Assembly: GCA_033782935.1 (NCBI GenBank)
Contig: JAWQEG010000167.1
Span: 2,109,501-2,173,500 of the forward strand
Reading direction: 5' to 3'
DNA: 64,000 nucleotides
Source: Petrolisthes cinctipes
Lineage: Eukaryota > Arthropoda > Malacostraca > Decapoda > Porcellanidae
Each line of letters opens with the position of its first letter. The stretch's first letter is position 1. Under the pieces are notes generated by a model that did no database searches, was not told the origin of the DNA, and saw only the letters and a program-made list of their open reading frames with translations. The position numbers and the translations under genes were made by a program. Shown piece after piece: positions 14,101 to 25,528 of the stretch.

Positions 14101-14598
14101 GGGTGTTTCGAGGTTGAATTTGGGATTTAAACGGGTACTGAAGATGCATGCACATATCGACTTTTGGACTCCTAAAATATCGATTTTGAGCTTGTTTTGG
14201 GTCTGTATCTTGAAAACATTCTAACTAGGAGTAGGCATGTACAGTTCGCTTCTAGGACCTAAAAATACCGAATTTTTTGTGTGTTTTGAGGCTAAATTTG
14301 AGATATAAACAGGTACAGAAGATGCATGCACATATCAACTTTGGACACTTAAAATATTAATTTTTAGCATGTTTTGAGCCTATATTTTGAAAACATTCTA
14401 GCACTGAGTAGGCATGTACAGATCGCTTCTGGGACCTAAAAAAATATCTAATTTTCGGGTGTTTTGAGGTTGAATTTGGGATATAAACGGGTGCAGAAGA
14501 TGAATACACATATTGACTTTGGGCACCTAAAATATCGATTTTTAGCATGTTTTGGGCCTTTATCTGAGTAGGCATGTACAGATCCCTTCTGGGACCCT
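11141..14598 (+). repeat. 3,458-bp tandem duplication, copy 2
   Basis: Second copy, starting at AAAATATCGAATTTTTGGG and ending at CTTCTGGGACCCT. After it the sequence leaves the pattern at position 16 of the next half (CGGGTGCTTGG instead of TGGGTGTTTTG). It contains block K copy 4 (from 13820). The near identity means a very recent duplication, or an assembly artefact. Confidence 0.93.
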
Positions 14599-16556
14599 AA
14601 AATATCGAATTTTCGGGTGCTTGGAGCCTGAATTTGAGATATAAACGGGTACAGAAGATGCATGCGCATATCGACTTTTGGGCACCTAAAAGATCGATTT
14701 TCAGTATGTTTTGGTCCTGTATTTTGAAAATGCTCTAACACGGAGTAGGCATGTACAGATCGCTTCTGGGACCCCAAAATATCGAATTTTCGGGTGTTTT
14801 GGGCCTGAATTTGAGATATCGACTTTGGGCACCTAAAATATCGATTTTTAGCATGTTTTGGGCCTATATTTAGAAAATATTCTAGCACTGAGTAGGCATG
14901 TACAGATCGCTTCTGGGACCCCAAATTATTGAATTTTCGGGTGTTTTGAGCCTGAATTTGAGATATAAACGGGTACAGAAGATGCATGTACATATCGACT
15001 TTGGACCCTTAAAATATCGATTTTTAGCATGTTTTGAGCCTATATTTTAAAAACATTCTAGCACTGAGTAGGCATGTACAGATCGCTTATGGAACCCTAA
15101 AATATCGAATTTTCTGGTGTTTTGAGGTTGAATTTGGGATATAAACGGGTGCAGAAGATGCATACACACATTGACTTTAAGCACCTAAATTATCGATTTT
15201 CAGCATGTTTTGGGCCTGTATCTGAGTAGGCATGTACAGATCGCTTCTGGGACGCCAAAATATCGATTTTTCGGGTGTTTGGAGCCTGAATTTGAGATAT
15301 AAACGGGTACAGATGATGCATGCACACATCGACTTTTGGGCACGTAAAAGATCGATTTTAAGTATGTTTTGGGGCTGTACTTTTAAAATACTCTAACACG
15401 GAGTATGCATGTACATCTCGCTTCTGGGACCACAAAATATCGAATTTCGGGTGTTTTGAGCCTGAATTTGAGATATAAACGGGTACAGAACCTGCATTCA
15501 CATATTGACTTTGGGAACCTAAAATATCGATTTTAGGCATGTTTTGGGCCAGTATTTTGAAAATACTCTAACACAGAGTATGCATGTACAGATCGCTTCT
15601 GGGAACTAAAAATATCGAATTTTCGGTTGTTTTGAGCCTGAATTTGAAATATAAACGGGTACTGAAGAAGCATGCACATAACGACTTTTGGGCACCTAAA
15701 ATATCGATTTTTAGCATGTTTTGGGTCAGTATCTTAAATACATTTTAAATAGGAGTAGGCATGTACAGATCGCTTCTAGGACCCAAAAATACCGAATTTT
15801 CGGGTGTTTTGATTATGAATTTGAGATATAAACGGGTACAGAAAATGCATGCACATATCGACTTTGGACACTTAAAATATCGATTTTTAGTATGTTTTGA
15901 GCCTATATTTTGAAAACATCCTAGCACTGAGTAGCCATGTACAGATCGCTTCTGAAACCCAAAACTGTCGAATTTTCGGGTGTTTTGAGGTTGAATTTGG
16001 GATATAAACGGGTACAGAAGATGCATACACATATTGACTTTGGGCACCTAAAATATCAATTTTCAGCATGTTTTCGGCCTGTATCTGAGTAGTCATGTAC
16101 AGATCGCTTCTGGGACCCCAAAATATCGAATTTGTGTGTGTTTGGAGCCTGAATTTGAGATATAAACGGTTACTTAAGATGCATGCACATATCAACTTTT
16201 GGGCACTTAAAATATCGATTTTGAGCATGTTTTGGGTCTGTATCTTGAAAACATTCTAACTAGGAGTAGGCATGTACAGATCGCTTCTAGGACCCAAAAA
16301 TACCGAATTTTCGGGTGTTTTGAGCTTGAATTTGAGATATAAACGTGTACAGAAGATGCATAGGCCTACACATATTGACTTTGGGCACCTAAAATATCGA
16401 TTTTCAGCATGTTTTCGGCCTGTATCTGAGTAGGCATGTACAGAACGCTTCTGGGACCCCAAAATATCGATTTTTCGGGTGTTTGGAGCCTGAATTTGAG
16501 ATATAAACAGGTACAGAAGTTGCATGTACATATCGACTTTTGTGCACATAAAATAT
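13747..16556 (+). repeat. Long duplicated segment, copy 1
   Basis: Matches 19961-22592. The spacing is 6,214 bp at the left (block K and the GGGACCTAAAAAAATATC monomer) and 6,037 bp on the right (from about 15100), so copy 2 lacks one monomer of about 177 bp, around 14900-15080 here. Shared private markers include CAGAACCTGCATTCACAT, TTAAATACATTTTAAATAGG and a GGCCTA insertion. It overlaps the end of the 3,458-bp copy 2. Confidence 0.88.
16363..16368. other. 6-bp insertion GGCCTA, copy 1
   Basis: GATGCATAGGCCTACACATATTG reduced to its key part: GCATA is followed by GGCCTA before CACATATTG, where other monomers have none. It also creates an AGGCCT site. The only other copy is at 22400-22405, so it is a useful marker of that duplication. 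Confidence 0.85.
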
Positions 16557-16800
16557 CGATTTTCAGGATGTTTTGGGCCTGTTTTTCGAAAATACTCTAA
16601 CACGGAGTAGGCATGTACAGATCGCTTCTGGGACCCCAAAATATCGAACTTACGGGTTTTTTGGGCCTGAATTTGAAATATCGACTTTGGGCACCTAAAA
16701 TATCGATTTTTAGAATGTTTTGGGCATATTTTTAGAAAATATTCTTGCACTGAGTAGGCATGTACAAATCGCTTCTGGAACCCCAAAATATCGAATATTC

Positions 16801-17800
16801 GGGTGTTTTGAGCCTGAATTTGAGATATAAACGGGTGCAGAAGATGCATACACATATTGACTTTGGGAACCTAAAATATCGATTTTTAGCCTGTTTTCGG
16901 CCTGTATCTAAGTAGGCATGTACAGATCGCTTCTGGGACCCCAAAATATCGAATTTTCAGGTGTTTGTAGCCTGAATTTGATATATAAACGGGTACAGAA
17001 GATGCATGCACATATAGACTTTGGGTACCTAAAATATCGATTTTCAGCATGTTTTGGGCCAGTATTTTGAAAATACTCTAACACGGAGTAGGCATGTACA
17101 GATCGCTTCTGGGACCCCAAAATATCGAATTTTCGGGTGTTTTAAGCCTGAATTTGAGATATAAAAGGGTACAGAAGATGCATGCACATATCGACTTTTG
17201 GGCACCTAAAATATCGATTTTCAGTATGTTTTAGGCCTGTAATTTGAAAATACTCTAACACGGAGTAGCCATATACAGTTCGCTTCTGGGATCCCAAAAT
17301 ATCGAATTTTTGGGTGTTCTGAGCCTGAATTTGAGATATAAACGGTTACTGAAGATGTATGTACATATCAACTTTTGGGCACCTAAAATATCGATTTTGA
17401 GCATGTCTTGGGTCTATATCTTGAAAACATTCTACCTAGGAGTAGGCATGTACAGATCGCTTCTAGGACCCCAAAATACCGAATTTTCGGGTGTTATCAG
17501 CAAGAATTTGAGATATAAACGTGTACAGAAGATGCATGCACATATCGACTTTGGACACTTAAAATATCGATTTTTAGCATATTTTGATCCTATATTTTAA
17601 AAACATTCTAGCACTGAGTAGGCATGTACAGATCGCTTCTGGGATCCCAAAATATCGAATTTTCAGGTGTTTTGAGGTTGAATTTGGGATATAAACGGGT
17701 GCAGAAGATGCATATACATATTGACTTTGGGCACCTAAAATATCGATTTTTAGCATGTTTTGGGCCTGTTTTTCGAAAATACTCTAACACGGAGTAGGCA
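16801..17800 (+). repeat. Third copy of the start of the 3,458-bp unit
   Basis: Matches about 7699-8698 at a constant offset of 9,102 bp, including GTAGCCATATACAGTTCGC and GGTGTTCTGAGCC. It is more diverged from 7683 than the tandem copies are from each other, so it is an older duplicate. A related copy lies reversed in 23400-24400. Confidence 0.83.
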
Positions 17801-17921
17801 TGCACAGATCGCATCTGGGATCTCAAAATATCGAATTTTCGGGTGTTTTGAGCCTGAATTTGAGATATAAACGGGTACAGAAGATGCATGCACATATTGA
17901 ATTTGGGCACCTAAAATATCG

Positions 17922-18172
17922 GATTTCAGCATGTTTTGGGCCTGTATCTGAGTAGGCATGTACAGATCGCATCTTGGACCCAAAAATATCGAATTTTTGG
18001 GTGTTTGGAACCTGAATTTGAGATATAAACAGGAACAGAAGATGCATGATTATATCGACTTTTGGGCACCTAAAAGATTGATTTTTAGTATGTTTTAGGC
18101 CTGAAATTTGAAAATACTCTAACACGGAGTAGGCATGTACAGATCGCTTCTGGGACCCCAAAATATCGAATA
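17922..18172 (+). repeat. 658-bp local duplication, copy 1
   Basis: Contains the rare variants CGCATCTTGGACCC, AACAGGAACAGAAG, GCATGATTATATCGAC and CTAAAAGATTGATTTTTAG. All recur at an offset of exactly 658 bp (18580-18830). After the end the two copies diverge (TATTTGGGTG against CTTTCGTGTG). Confidence 0.87.
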
Positions 18173-18579
18173 TTTGGGTGTTTTGGGCTTGAATTTGAGA
18201 TATCGACTTTAGGCACCTAAAATATCGATTTTTAGCATGCTTTGGGCCTATATTTTTAAAATACTCTAACATGGAGTAGGCATATACAGATCGCTTCTGG
18301 GACCCCAAAATATCGAATATTCTGGTGTTTTGAGCCTGAATTTGAGATAAAAACGGGTACTGAAGATGAATGCACATATCGACTTTTGGGCACCTAAAAT
18401 ATCGATTTTGAGCATAATTTGGTCTGTATCTTGAAAACATTCTAACTAGGAGTAGGCATGTACAGATCGCTTCCAGGACCAAAAAATTACGAATTTTCGG
18501 GTGTTTTGAGCCTGCATTTGAGATATAAACGGGTTCAGAAGATGCATACACATATTGACTTTGGGCACCAAAAATATAG

Positions 18580-18830
18580 ATTTTCAGCATGTTTTGGGCC
18601 TGTATCTGAGTAGGCATGTACAGATCGCATCTTGGACCCAAAAATATCGAATTTTTGGGTGTTTGGAACCTGAATTTGAGATATAAACAGGAACAGAAGA
18701 TGCATGATTATATCGACTTTTGGGCACCTAAAAGATTGATTTTTAGTATGTTTTAGGCCTGAAATTTGAAAATACTCTAACACGGAGTAGGCATGTACAG
18801 ATCGCTTCTGGGACCCCAAAATATCGAACT
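18580..18830 (+). repeat. 658-bp local duplication, copy 2
   Basis: Second copy of the 17922-18172 segment. The ~400 bp between the copies (18173-18579) are ordinary monomers of several classes. Confidence 0.87.
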
Positions 18831-19960
18831 TTCGTGTGTTTTGGGCCTGAATTTGAGATATCTACTTTGGACACCTAAAATTTCGATTTTTAGCATGTTT
18901 TGGGCATATATTTTGAAAATATTCTAGCACTGAGTAGGTATGTACAGATCGCTTCTGGGACTCCAAAATATCGAATTTTCGGGTGTTTTGAGCCTGAATT
19001 TGAGATATAAACGGGTACAGAAGATGCATGCACATATTGACTTTGGACACCTAAAATATAGATTTTCAGCATGTTTTGGGCCTGTATTTTGAAAATACTC
19101 TAACACGGAGTAAGCATGTACAGATCGCTTCTGGGACCCAAAAATATCGAATTTTCGTTTTTTTTAGCCTGAATTTGAGATATAAACGTTTACTGAAGAT
19201 GCATGCACATATCGACTTTTGGTCACCTAAAATATCGATTTTGAGCATGTTTTTGGTCTGTATCTTGAAAGCATTCTAACTAGCAGTAGGCGTGTACAGA
19301 TCGCTTCTTGGACCCAAAAATACCGAATTTTTGGGTGTTTTGAGCCTGAATTTGAGATATAAACGGGCACAGAAGATGCATGCACATATCAAGTTTTGGG
19401 TACCTACAAGATCGATTTTCAGTATGTTTTGGGCCTGTATTTTGAAAATACTCTAACACGGAGTAGGCATGTACAGATCGCTTCTGGGACCCCAAAATAT
19501 CGAATTTTCGGGTTGTTTTAGGCCTGAATTTGAGATATCGACTTTGGGCACCTAAAATTTCGATTTTTAGCATGTTTTGGGTCTATATATTGAAAATCTT
19601 CTAGCACTGAGTAGGCATGTACAGATCGCTTCTGGGACCCCAAAATATCGAATTTTCGGGTGTTTTGAGCCTGAATTTGAGATATTAACGGGTACAGAAG
19701 ATGCATGCACATATGGACTTTGGGCACCTAAAATATTGATTTTCAGCATGTTTTGGGCCTGTATCTGAGTAGGCATGTACAGATCGCTTCTGGGACCCCA
19801 AAATATCGAGTTTTCGGATGTTTAGAGCTTGAATTTGAGATATAAACGGGTACAGAAGATGCATGCACATATCGACTTTTGGGCACCTAAAAGATCGATT
19901 TTCATTATGTTTTGGGCCTGTAATTTGAAAATACTCTAACACGGAGTAGGCATGTACAAA
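18831..19960 (+). repeat. Mixed monomers, source-like relative of later blocks
   Basis: Satellite only. The portion from 19167 on matches 24604-25390 at offset 5,437, including CTAACTAGCAGTAGGCGTG, TACCTACAAGATCG and GATATTAACGGGTACAG. Parts also resemble 42290-42560 and 44469-44740. Confidence 0.8.
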
Positions 19961-22592
19961 TCGCCTCTGGGACCCAAAAATATCGAATTTTCTGGTGTTT
20001 TGGGCCTGAATTCGAGATATCGACTTTGGGCACCTAAAATATCGATTTTTAGCATGTATTGGGTCTATATTTTGAAAACTTTCTAACTAGGAGTAGGCAT
20101 GTACAGATCGCTTTTGGGACCCCAAAATATCGAATTTTTGGGAGTTTGGATCTGAATTTGAGGTATAAACGGGTACTGAAGATGCATGCACATATCGACT
20201 TTGGACACTTATAATATCGATTTTTAGCATGTTTTAAGCCTATATTTTGAAAACTTTCTAGCACTGAGTAGGCATGTACAGATTGCTTCTGGGACCGTAA
20301 AATTTTGAATTTTTGGGTGTTTCGAGGTTGAATTTGGGATATAAACGGGTACTGAAGATGCATGCACATATCGACTTTTGGACTCCTAAAATATCGATTT
20401 TGAGCTTGTTTTGGGTCTGTATCTTGAAAACATTCTAACTAGGAGTAGGCATGTACAGTTCGCTTCTAGGACCTAAAAATACCGAATTTTGTGTGTGTTT
20501 TGAGGCTGAATTTGAGATATAAACAGGTACAGAAGATGCATGCACATATCAACTTTGGACACTTAAAATATTAATTTTTAGCATGTTTTGAGCCTATATT
20601 TTGAAAACATTCTAGCACTGAGTAGGCATGTACAGATCGCTTCTGGGACCTAAAAAAATATCTAATTTTCGGGTGTTTTGAGGTTGAATTTGGGATATAA
20701 ACGTGTGCAGAAGATGAATACACATATTGACTTTGGGCACCTAAAATATCGATTTTTAGCATGTTTTGGGCCTTTATCTGAGTAGGCATGTACAGATCCC
20801 TTTTGGGACCCTAAAATATCGAATTTTCGGGTGCTTGGAGCCTGAATTTGAGATATAAACGGGTACAGAAGATGCATGCGCAAATCGACTTTTGGGCACC
20901 TAAAAGATCGATTTTCAGTATGTTTTGGTCCTGTATTTTGAAAATGCTCTAACACGGAGTAGGCATGTACAGATAGCTTTGGGACCCCAAAATATCGAAT
21001 TTTCGGGAGTTTTGGGCCTGAATTTGAGATATCGACTTTGGGCACCTAAAATATCGATTTTTAGAATGTTTTGGGACTATATTTAGAAAATATTCTAGCA
21101 CTGAGTAGGCATGTACAGATCGCTTATGGAACCCTAAAATATCGAATTTTCGGGTGTTTTGAGGTTGAATTTGGGATATAAACGGGTGCAGAAGATGCAT
21201 ACACACATTGACTTTAAGCACCTAAATTATCGATTTTCAGCATGTTTTGAGCCTGTAGCTGAGTAGGCATGTACAGATCGCTTCTGGGAAGCCAAAATAC
21301 CGATTTTTCGGGTGTTTGGAGCCTGAATTTGAGATATAAACGGGTACAGATGATGCATGCACATATCGACTTTTGGGCACGTAAAAGATCGATTTTAAGT
21401 ATGTTTTGGGGCTGTACTTTTAAAATACTCTAACACGGAGTATGCATGTACATCTCGCTTCTGGGACCACAAAATATCGAATTTCGGGTGTTTTGAGCCT
21501 GAATTTGAGATATAAACGGGTACAGAACCTGCATTCACATATTGACTTTGGGAACCTAAAATATCGATTTTAGGCATGTTTTGGGCCAGTATTTTGAAAA
21601 TACTCTAACACGGAGTATGCATGTACAGATCGCTTCTGGGAACTAAAAATATCGAATTTTCGGTTGTTTTGAGCCTGAATTTGAAATATAAACGGGTATT
21701 GAAGAAGCATGCACATAACGACTTTTGGGCACCTAAAATATCGATTTTTAGCATGTTTTGGGTCAGTATCTTAAATACATTTTAAATAGGAGTAGGCATG
21801 TACAGATCGCTTCTAGGACCCAAAAATACCGAATTTTCGGGTGTTTTGATTATGAATTTGAGATATAAACGGGTACAGAAAATGCATGCACATATCGACT
21901 TTGGACACTTAAAATATCGATTTTTAGTATGTTTTGAGCCTATATTTTGAAAACATTCTAGCACTGAGTAGGCATGTACAGATCGCTTCTGAAACCCAAA
22001 ACTGTCGAATTTTCGGGTGTTTTGAGGTTGAATTTGGGATATAAACGGGTACAGAAGATGCATACACATATTGACTTTGGGCACCTAAAATATCGATTTT
22101 CAGCATGTTTTCGGCCTGTATCTGAGTAGTCATGTACAGATCGCTTCTGGGACCCCAAAATATCGAATTTGTGTGTGTTTGGAGCCTGAATTTGAGATAT
22201 AAACGGTTACTTAAGATGCATGCACATATCAACTTTTGGGCACTTAAAATATCGATTTTGAGCATGTTTTGGGTCTGTATCTTGAAAACATTCTAACTAG
22301 GAGTAGGCATGTACAGATCGCTACTAGGACCCAAAAATACCGAATTTTCGGGTGTTTTGAGCTTGAATTTGAGATATAAACGTGTACAGAAGATGCATAG
22401 GCCTACACATATTGACTTTGGGCACCTAAAATATCGATTTTCAGCATGTTTCGGCCTGTATCTGAGTAGGCATGTACAGAACGCTTCTGGGACCCCAAAA
22501 TAACAATTTTTCGGGTGTTTGGAGCCTGAATTTGAGATATAAACAGGTACAGAAGTTGCATGCACATATCGACTTTTGTGCACATAAAATAT
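19961..22592 (+). repeat. Long duplicated segment, copy 2
   Basis: Copy of 13747-16556 with one monomer fewer. It begins at TCGCCTCTGGGACCC and contains block K copy 5 (from 20034). It stops abruptly at CACATAAAATAT, where the inverted segment begins; in copy 1 the sequence continues CGATTTTCAGG. Confidence 0.88.
22400..22405. other. 6-bp insertion GGCCTA, copy 2
   Basis: Same insertion and context as at 16363-16368, offset about 6,037 bp, which supports common descent of the two long copies. Confidence 0.85.
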
Positions 22593-22598
22593 AGATAT

Positions 22599-24604
22599 AT
22601 ATTTTGGGGTCCCAGAATCGATCTGTACATGCCTACTCAATGCTAGAATATTATTAAAATATAGGCCCAAAGCATGCTAAAAATCGATATTTTAGGTGAC
22701 CAAAGTCGATATCTCAAATTCAGGCCCAAAACACCCGAAAAATTCGATATTTTGGGGTCCCAGAAGCGATCTGTACATGCCTACTCCGTGTTAGAGTATT
22801 TTCAAATTACAGGCCCAAAACATAATGAAAATCGGTCTTTTAGGTGCCCAAAAGTCGATATGTGCATGCATCTTCTGTACCCGTTTATATCTCAAATTCA
22901 AGCTCCAAACATCCGAAAACTCGATATTTTGGGGTCCCAGAAGCGATCTGTACATGCCTACTCAGATACTGGCCCAAAACATACTGAAAATCGATCTTGT
23001 AGGTACCCAAAACTTGATATGTGCATGCATCTTCTGTGCCCGTTTTTATCTCAAATTCAGGCTCCAAGAAGCGATCTGTACACGCCTACTGCTAGTTAGA
23101 ATGCTTTCAAGATACAGACCAAAAACATGCTCAAAATCGATATATTAGGTGACCAAAAGTCGATATGTGCATGCATCTTCAGTAAACGTTTATATCTCAA
23201 ATATTTTGGGGTCCCAGAAGCTATCTATACCTGCTTACTCAGTGTTAGAGTATTTTCAAAATACAGGCCCAAAACATGCTGAAAATCGATATTTTAGGTG
23301 TCCAAAGTCAATATGTGCATGCATCTTCTGTACCCGTTTATATCTCAAATTCAGGCTCAAAACATCCGAAAATTCGATATTTTGAGATCCCAGATGCGAT
23401 CTGTGCATGCCTACTCCGTGTTAGAGTATTTTCGAAAAACAGGCCCAAAACATGCTAAAAATCGATATTTTAGGTGCCCAAAGTCAATATGTGTATGCAT
23501 CTTCTGCACCCGTTTATATCCCAAATTCAACCTCAAAACACCTGAAAATTAAATATTTTGGGATCCCAGAAGCGATCTGTACATGCCTACTCAGTGCTAG
23601 AATGTTTTTAAAATATAGGCTCAAAATATGCAAAAAATCGATATTTTAAGTGTCCAAAGTCGATATGTGCATGCATCTTCTGTACACGTTTATATCTCAA
23701 ATTCTGGCTGAAAACACCCGAAAATTCGGTATTTTGGGGTCCTAGAAGCGATCTGTACATGCCTACTCCTAGGTAGAATGTTTTCAAGATATAGACCCAA
23801 AACATGATCAAAATCGATATTTTAGGTGCCCAAAAGTTATGTACATACATCTTCAGTAACCGTTTATATCTCAAATTCAGGCTCAGAACACCCAAAAATT
23901 CGATATTTTGGGATCCCAGAAGCGAACTGTATATGGCTACTCCGTGTTAGAGTATTTTCAAATTACAGGCCTAAAACATACTGAAAATCGATATTTTAGG
24001 TGCCCAAAAGTCGATATGTGCATGCATCTTCTGTACCCTTTTATATCTCAAATTCAGGCTTAAAACACCCGAAAATTCGATATTTTGGGGTCCCAGAAGC
24101 GATCTGTACATGCATACTCCGTGTTAGAGTATTTTCAAAATACTGGCCCAAAACATGCTGAAAATCGATATTTTAGGTACCCAAAGTCTATATGTGCATG
24201 CATCTTCTGTACCCGTTTATATATCAATTTCAGGCTACAAAAACCTGAAAATTCGATATTTTGGGGTCCCAGAAGCGATCTGTACATGCCTACTTAGATA
24301 CAGGCCGAAAACAGGCTAAAAATCGATATTTTAGGTGCCCAAAGTCAATATGTGTATGCATCTTCTGCACCCGTTTATATCTCAAATTCAGGCTCAAAAC
24401 ACCCGAATATTCGATATTTTGGGGTTCCAGAAGCGATTTGTACATGCCTACTCAGTGCAAGAATATTTTCTAAAAATATGCCCAAAACATTCTGAAAATC
24501 GATATTTTAGGTGCCCAAAGTCGATATTTCAAATTCAGGCCCAAAAAACCCGTAAGTTCGATATTTTGGGGTCCCAGAAGCGATCTGTACATGCCTACTC
24601 CGTG
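22599..24604 (-). repeat. Inverted satellite segment (~2.0 kb)
   Basis: From 22599 the + strand reads the reverse complement of the array: CCTACTC, GCGATCTGTACATGCC and CCCGTTTATATCTCAAATTC replace the direct motifs. Left junction: direct sequence ends at 22592, then about 6 bp (AGATAT) of unassigned bases, then inverted ATATTTTGGGGTCCCAG. Right junction: inverted CCTACTCCGTG ends at 24604 and direct GCCTGAATTTGAG resumes. Read in reverse, it follows 16600-17800 and then shortened pieces up to about 19930. It is therefore a reversed, internally deleted copy of that region. It is the only reversed part of the window. Confidence 0.95.
23060..23205 (-). repeat. Deletion scars inside the inverted segment
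   Basis: Two joins break the monomer order. At about 23066, GGCTCC is followed directly by AAGAAGCGATCTG, missing the CCAAAATATCG half-2 start. At about 23200, TATCTCAAAT is followed by ATTTTGGGGTCCC, missing about 28 bp of half 2. Neither join is found elsewhere in the window, so they arose with or after the inversion. Confidence 0.75.
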
Positions 24605-25469
24605 CCTGAATTTGAGATATAAACGTGTAATGAAGATGCATGCACCTATCGACTTTTGGTCACCTAAAATATCGATTTTGAGAATGTTTTAGGTCTGTAT
24701 CTTGAAAGCATTCTAACTAGCAGTAGGCGTGTACAGATCGCTTCTAGGACCCAAAAATACCGAATTTTTGGGTGTTTTGAGCCTGAATTTGAGATATAAA
24801 CGGGTACAGAAGATGCATGCACATATCAACTTTTGGGTACCTACAAGATCGATTTTCAGTATGTTCTGGGCCTGTATTTTGAAAATACTCAAACACGGAG
24901 TAGGCATGTACAGATCGCTTCTGGGACCCCAAAATATCGAATTTTCGGGTTGTTTTAGGCCTAAATTTGAGATATCGACTTTGGGCACTTAAAATATCGA
25001 ATTTTAGCATGTTATGGGCCTATATTTTGAAAATCTTCTAGCACTGAGTAGGCATGTACAGATCGCTTCTGGGACCCCAAAATATCGAATTTTCGGGTGT
25101 TTTGAGCCTGAATTTGATATATTAACGGGTACAGAAGATGCATGCACATATGGACTTTGGGCACCTAAAATATCAATTTTCAGCATGTTTTGGGCCTGTA
25201 TCTGAGTAGGCATGTACAGATCGCTTCTGGGACCCAATATATCGAGTTTTCGGATGTTTGAAGCCTGAATTTGAGATATAAACGGGTACAGAAGATGCAT
25301 GCACATATCGACTTTTGTCCTCCTAAAAGATCGATTTTCATTTTGTTGTGGGCCTGTAATTTGAAAATACTCTAACATGGAGTAGGCATGTACAGATTGC
25401 TTTTGGGACCCCAAAATATCGAATTTTCGTATGTTTTGGGCCTGAATTTGAGATATCGACTTAGGACAC
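24605..25469 (+). repeat. Direct monomers after the inversion
   Basis: Orientation returns to direct. Sequence matches 19167-19950 at offset 5,437. That source region is also partly represented inside the inverted segment, so the inversion is not a simple in-place flip. The last ~80 bp lead into the 59-bp mini-monomer. Confidence 0.82.
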
Positions 25470-25528
25470 TTAAAATATCAATTTTCAGTATGTTTTGGGC
25501 CTGAATTTGAGATATCGACTTTAGGCAC
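25470..25528 (+). repeat. Mini-monomer of 59 bp
   Basis: From TTAAAATATCAATTTTCAG to the next CTAAAATATCGA is only 59 bp. The sequence passes from half 1 (CAGTATGTTTTGGGCCTG) directly into half 2 (AATTTGAGATATCGAC) at the GTTTTGGGCCTG block shared by both halves. The size equals 147 - 88, so exactly one 88-bp half was lost from a 147-bp monomer by in-register recombination between halves. Confidence 0.88.

Noticed and set aside
7683..14598. Dismissing the 3,458-bp duplication as an assembly error
   Set aside because: It has at least two internal differences and a junction consistent with unequal crossover, so it is reported, though reads are needed to exclude an artefact.
16363..16368. GGCCTA insertion as a transposon footprint
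   Set aside because: Six bases without flanking duplication are not enough to claim a footprint; it is kept only as a duplication marker.
17823..18641. Minus-strand reading frame of 272 codons, the longest in the window
   Set aside because: It is satellite read through several monomers. The same peptides appear in other frames and copies, and it spans the 658-bp duplication without any codon signature or start context.
22599..24604. Possible transposon in the inverted segment
   Set aside because: It contains only satellite in reverse orientation. There are no terminal inverted repeats, target-site duplication or coding capacity.
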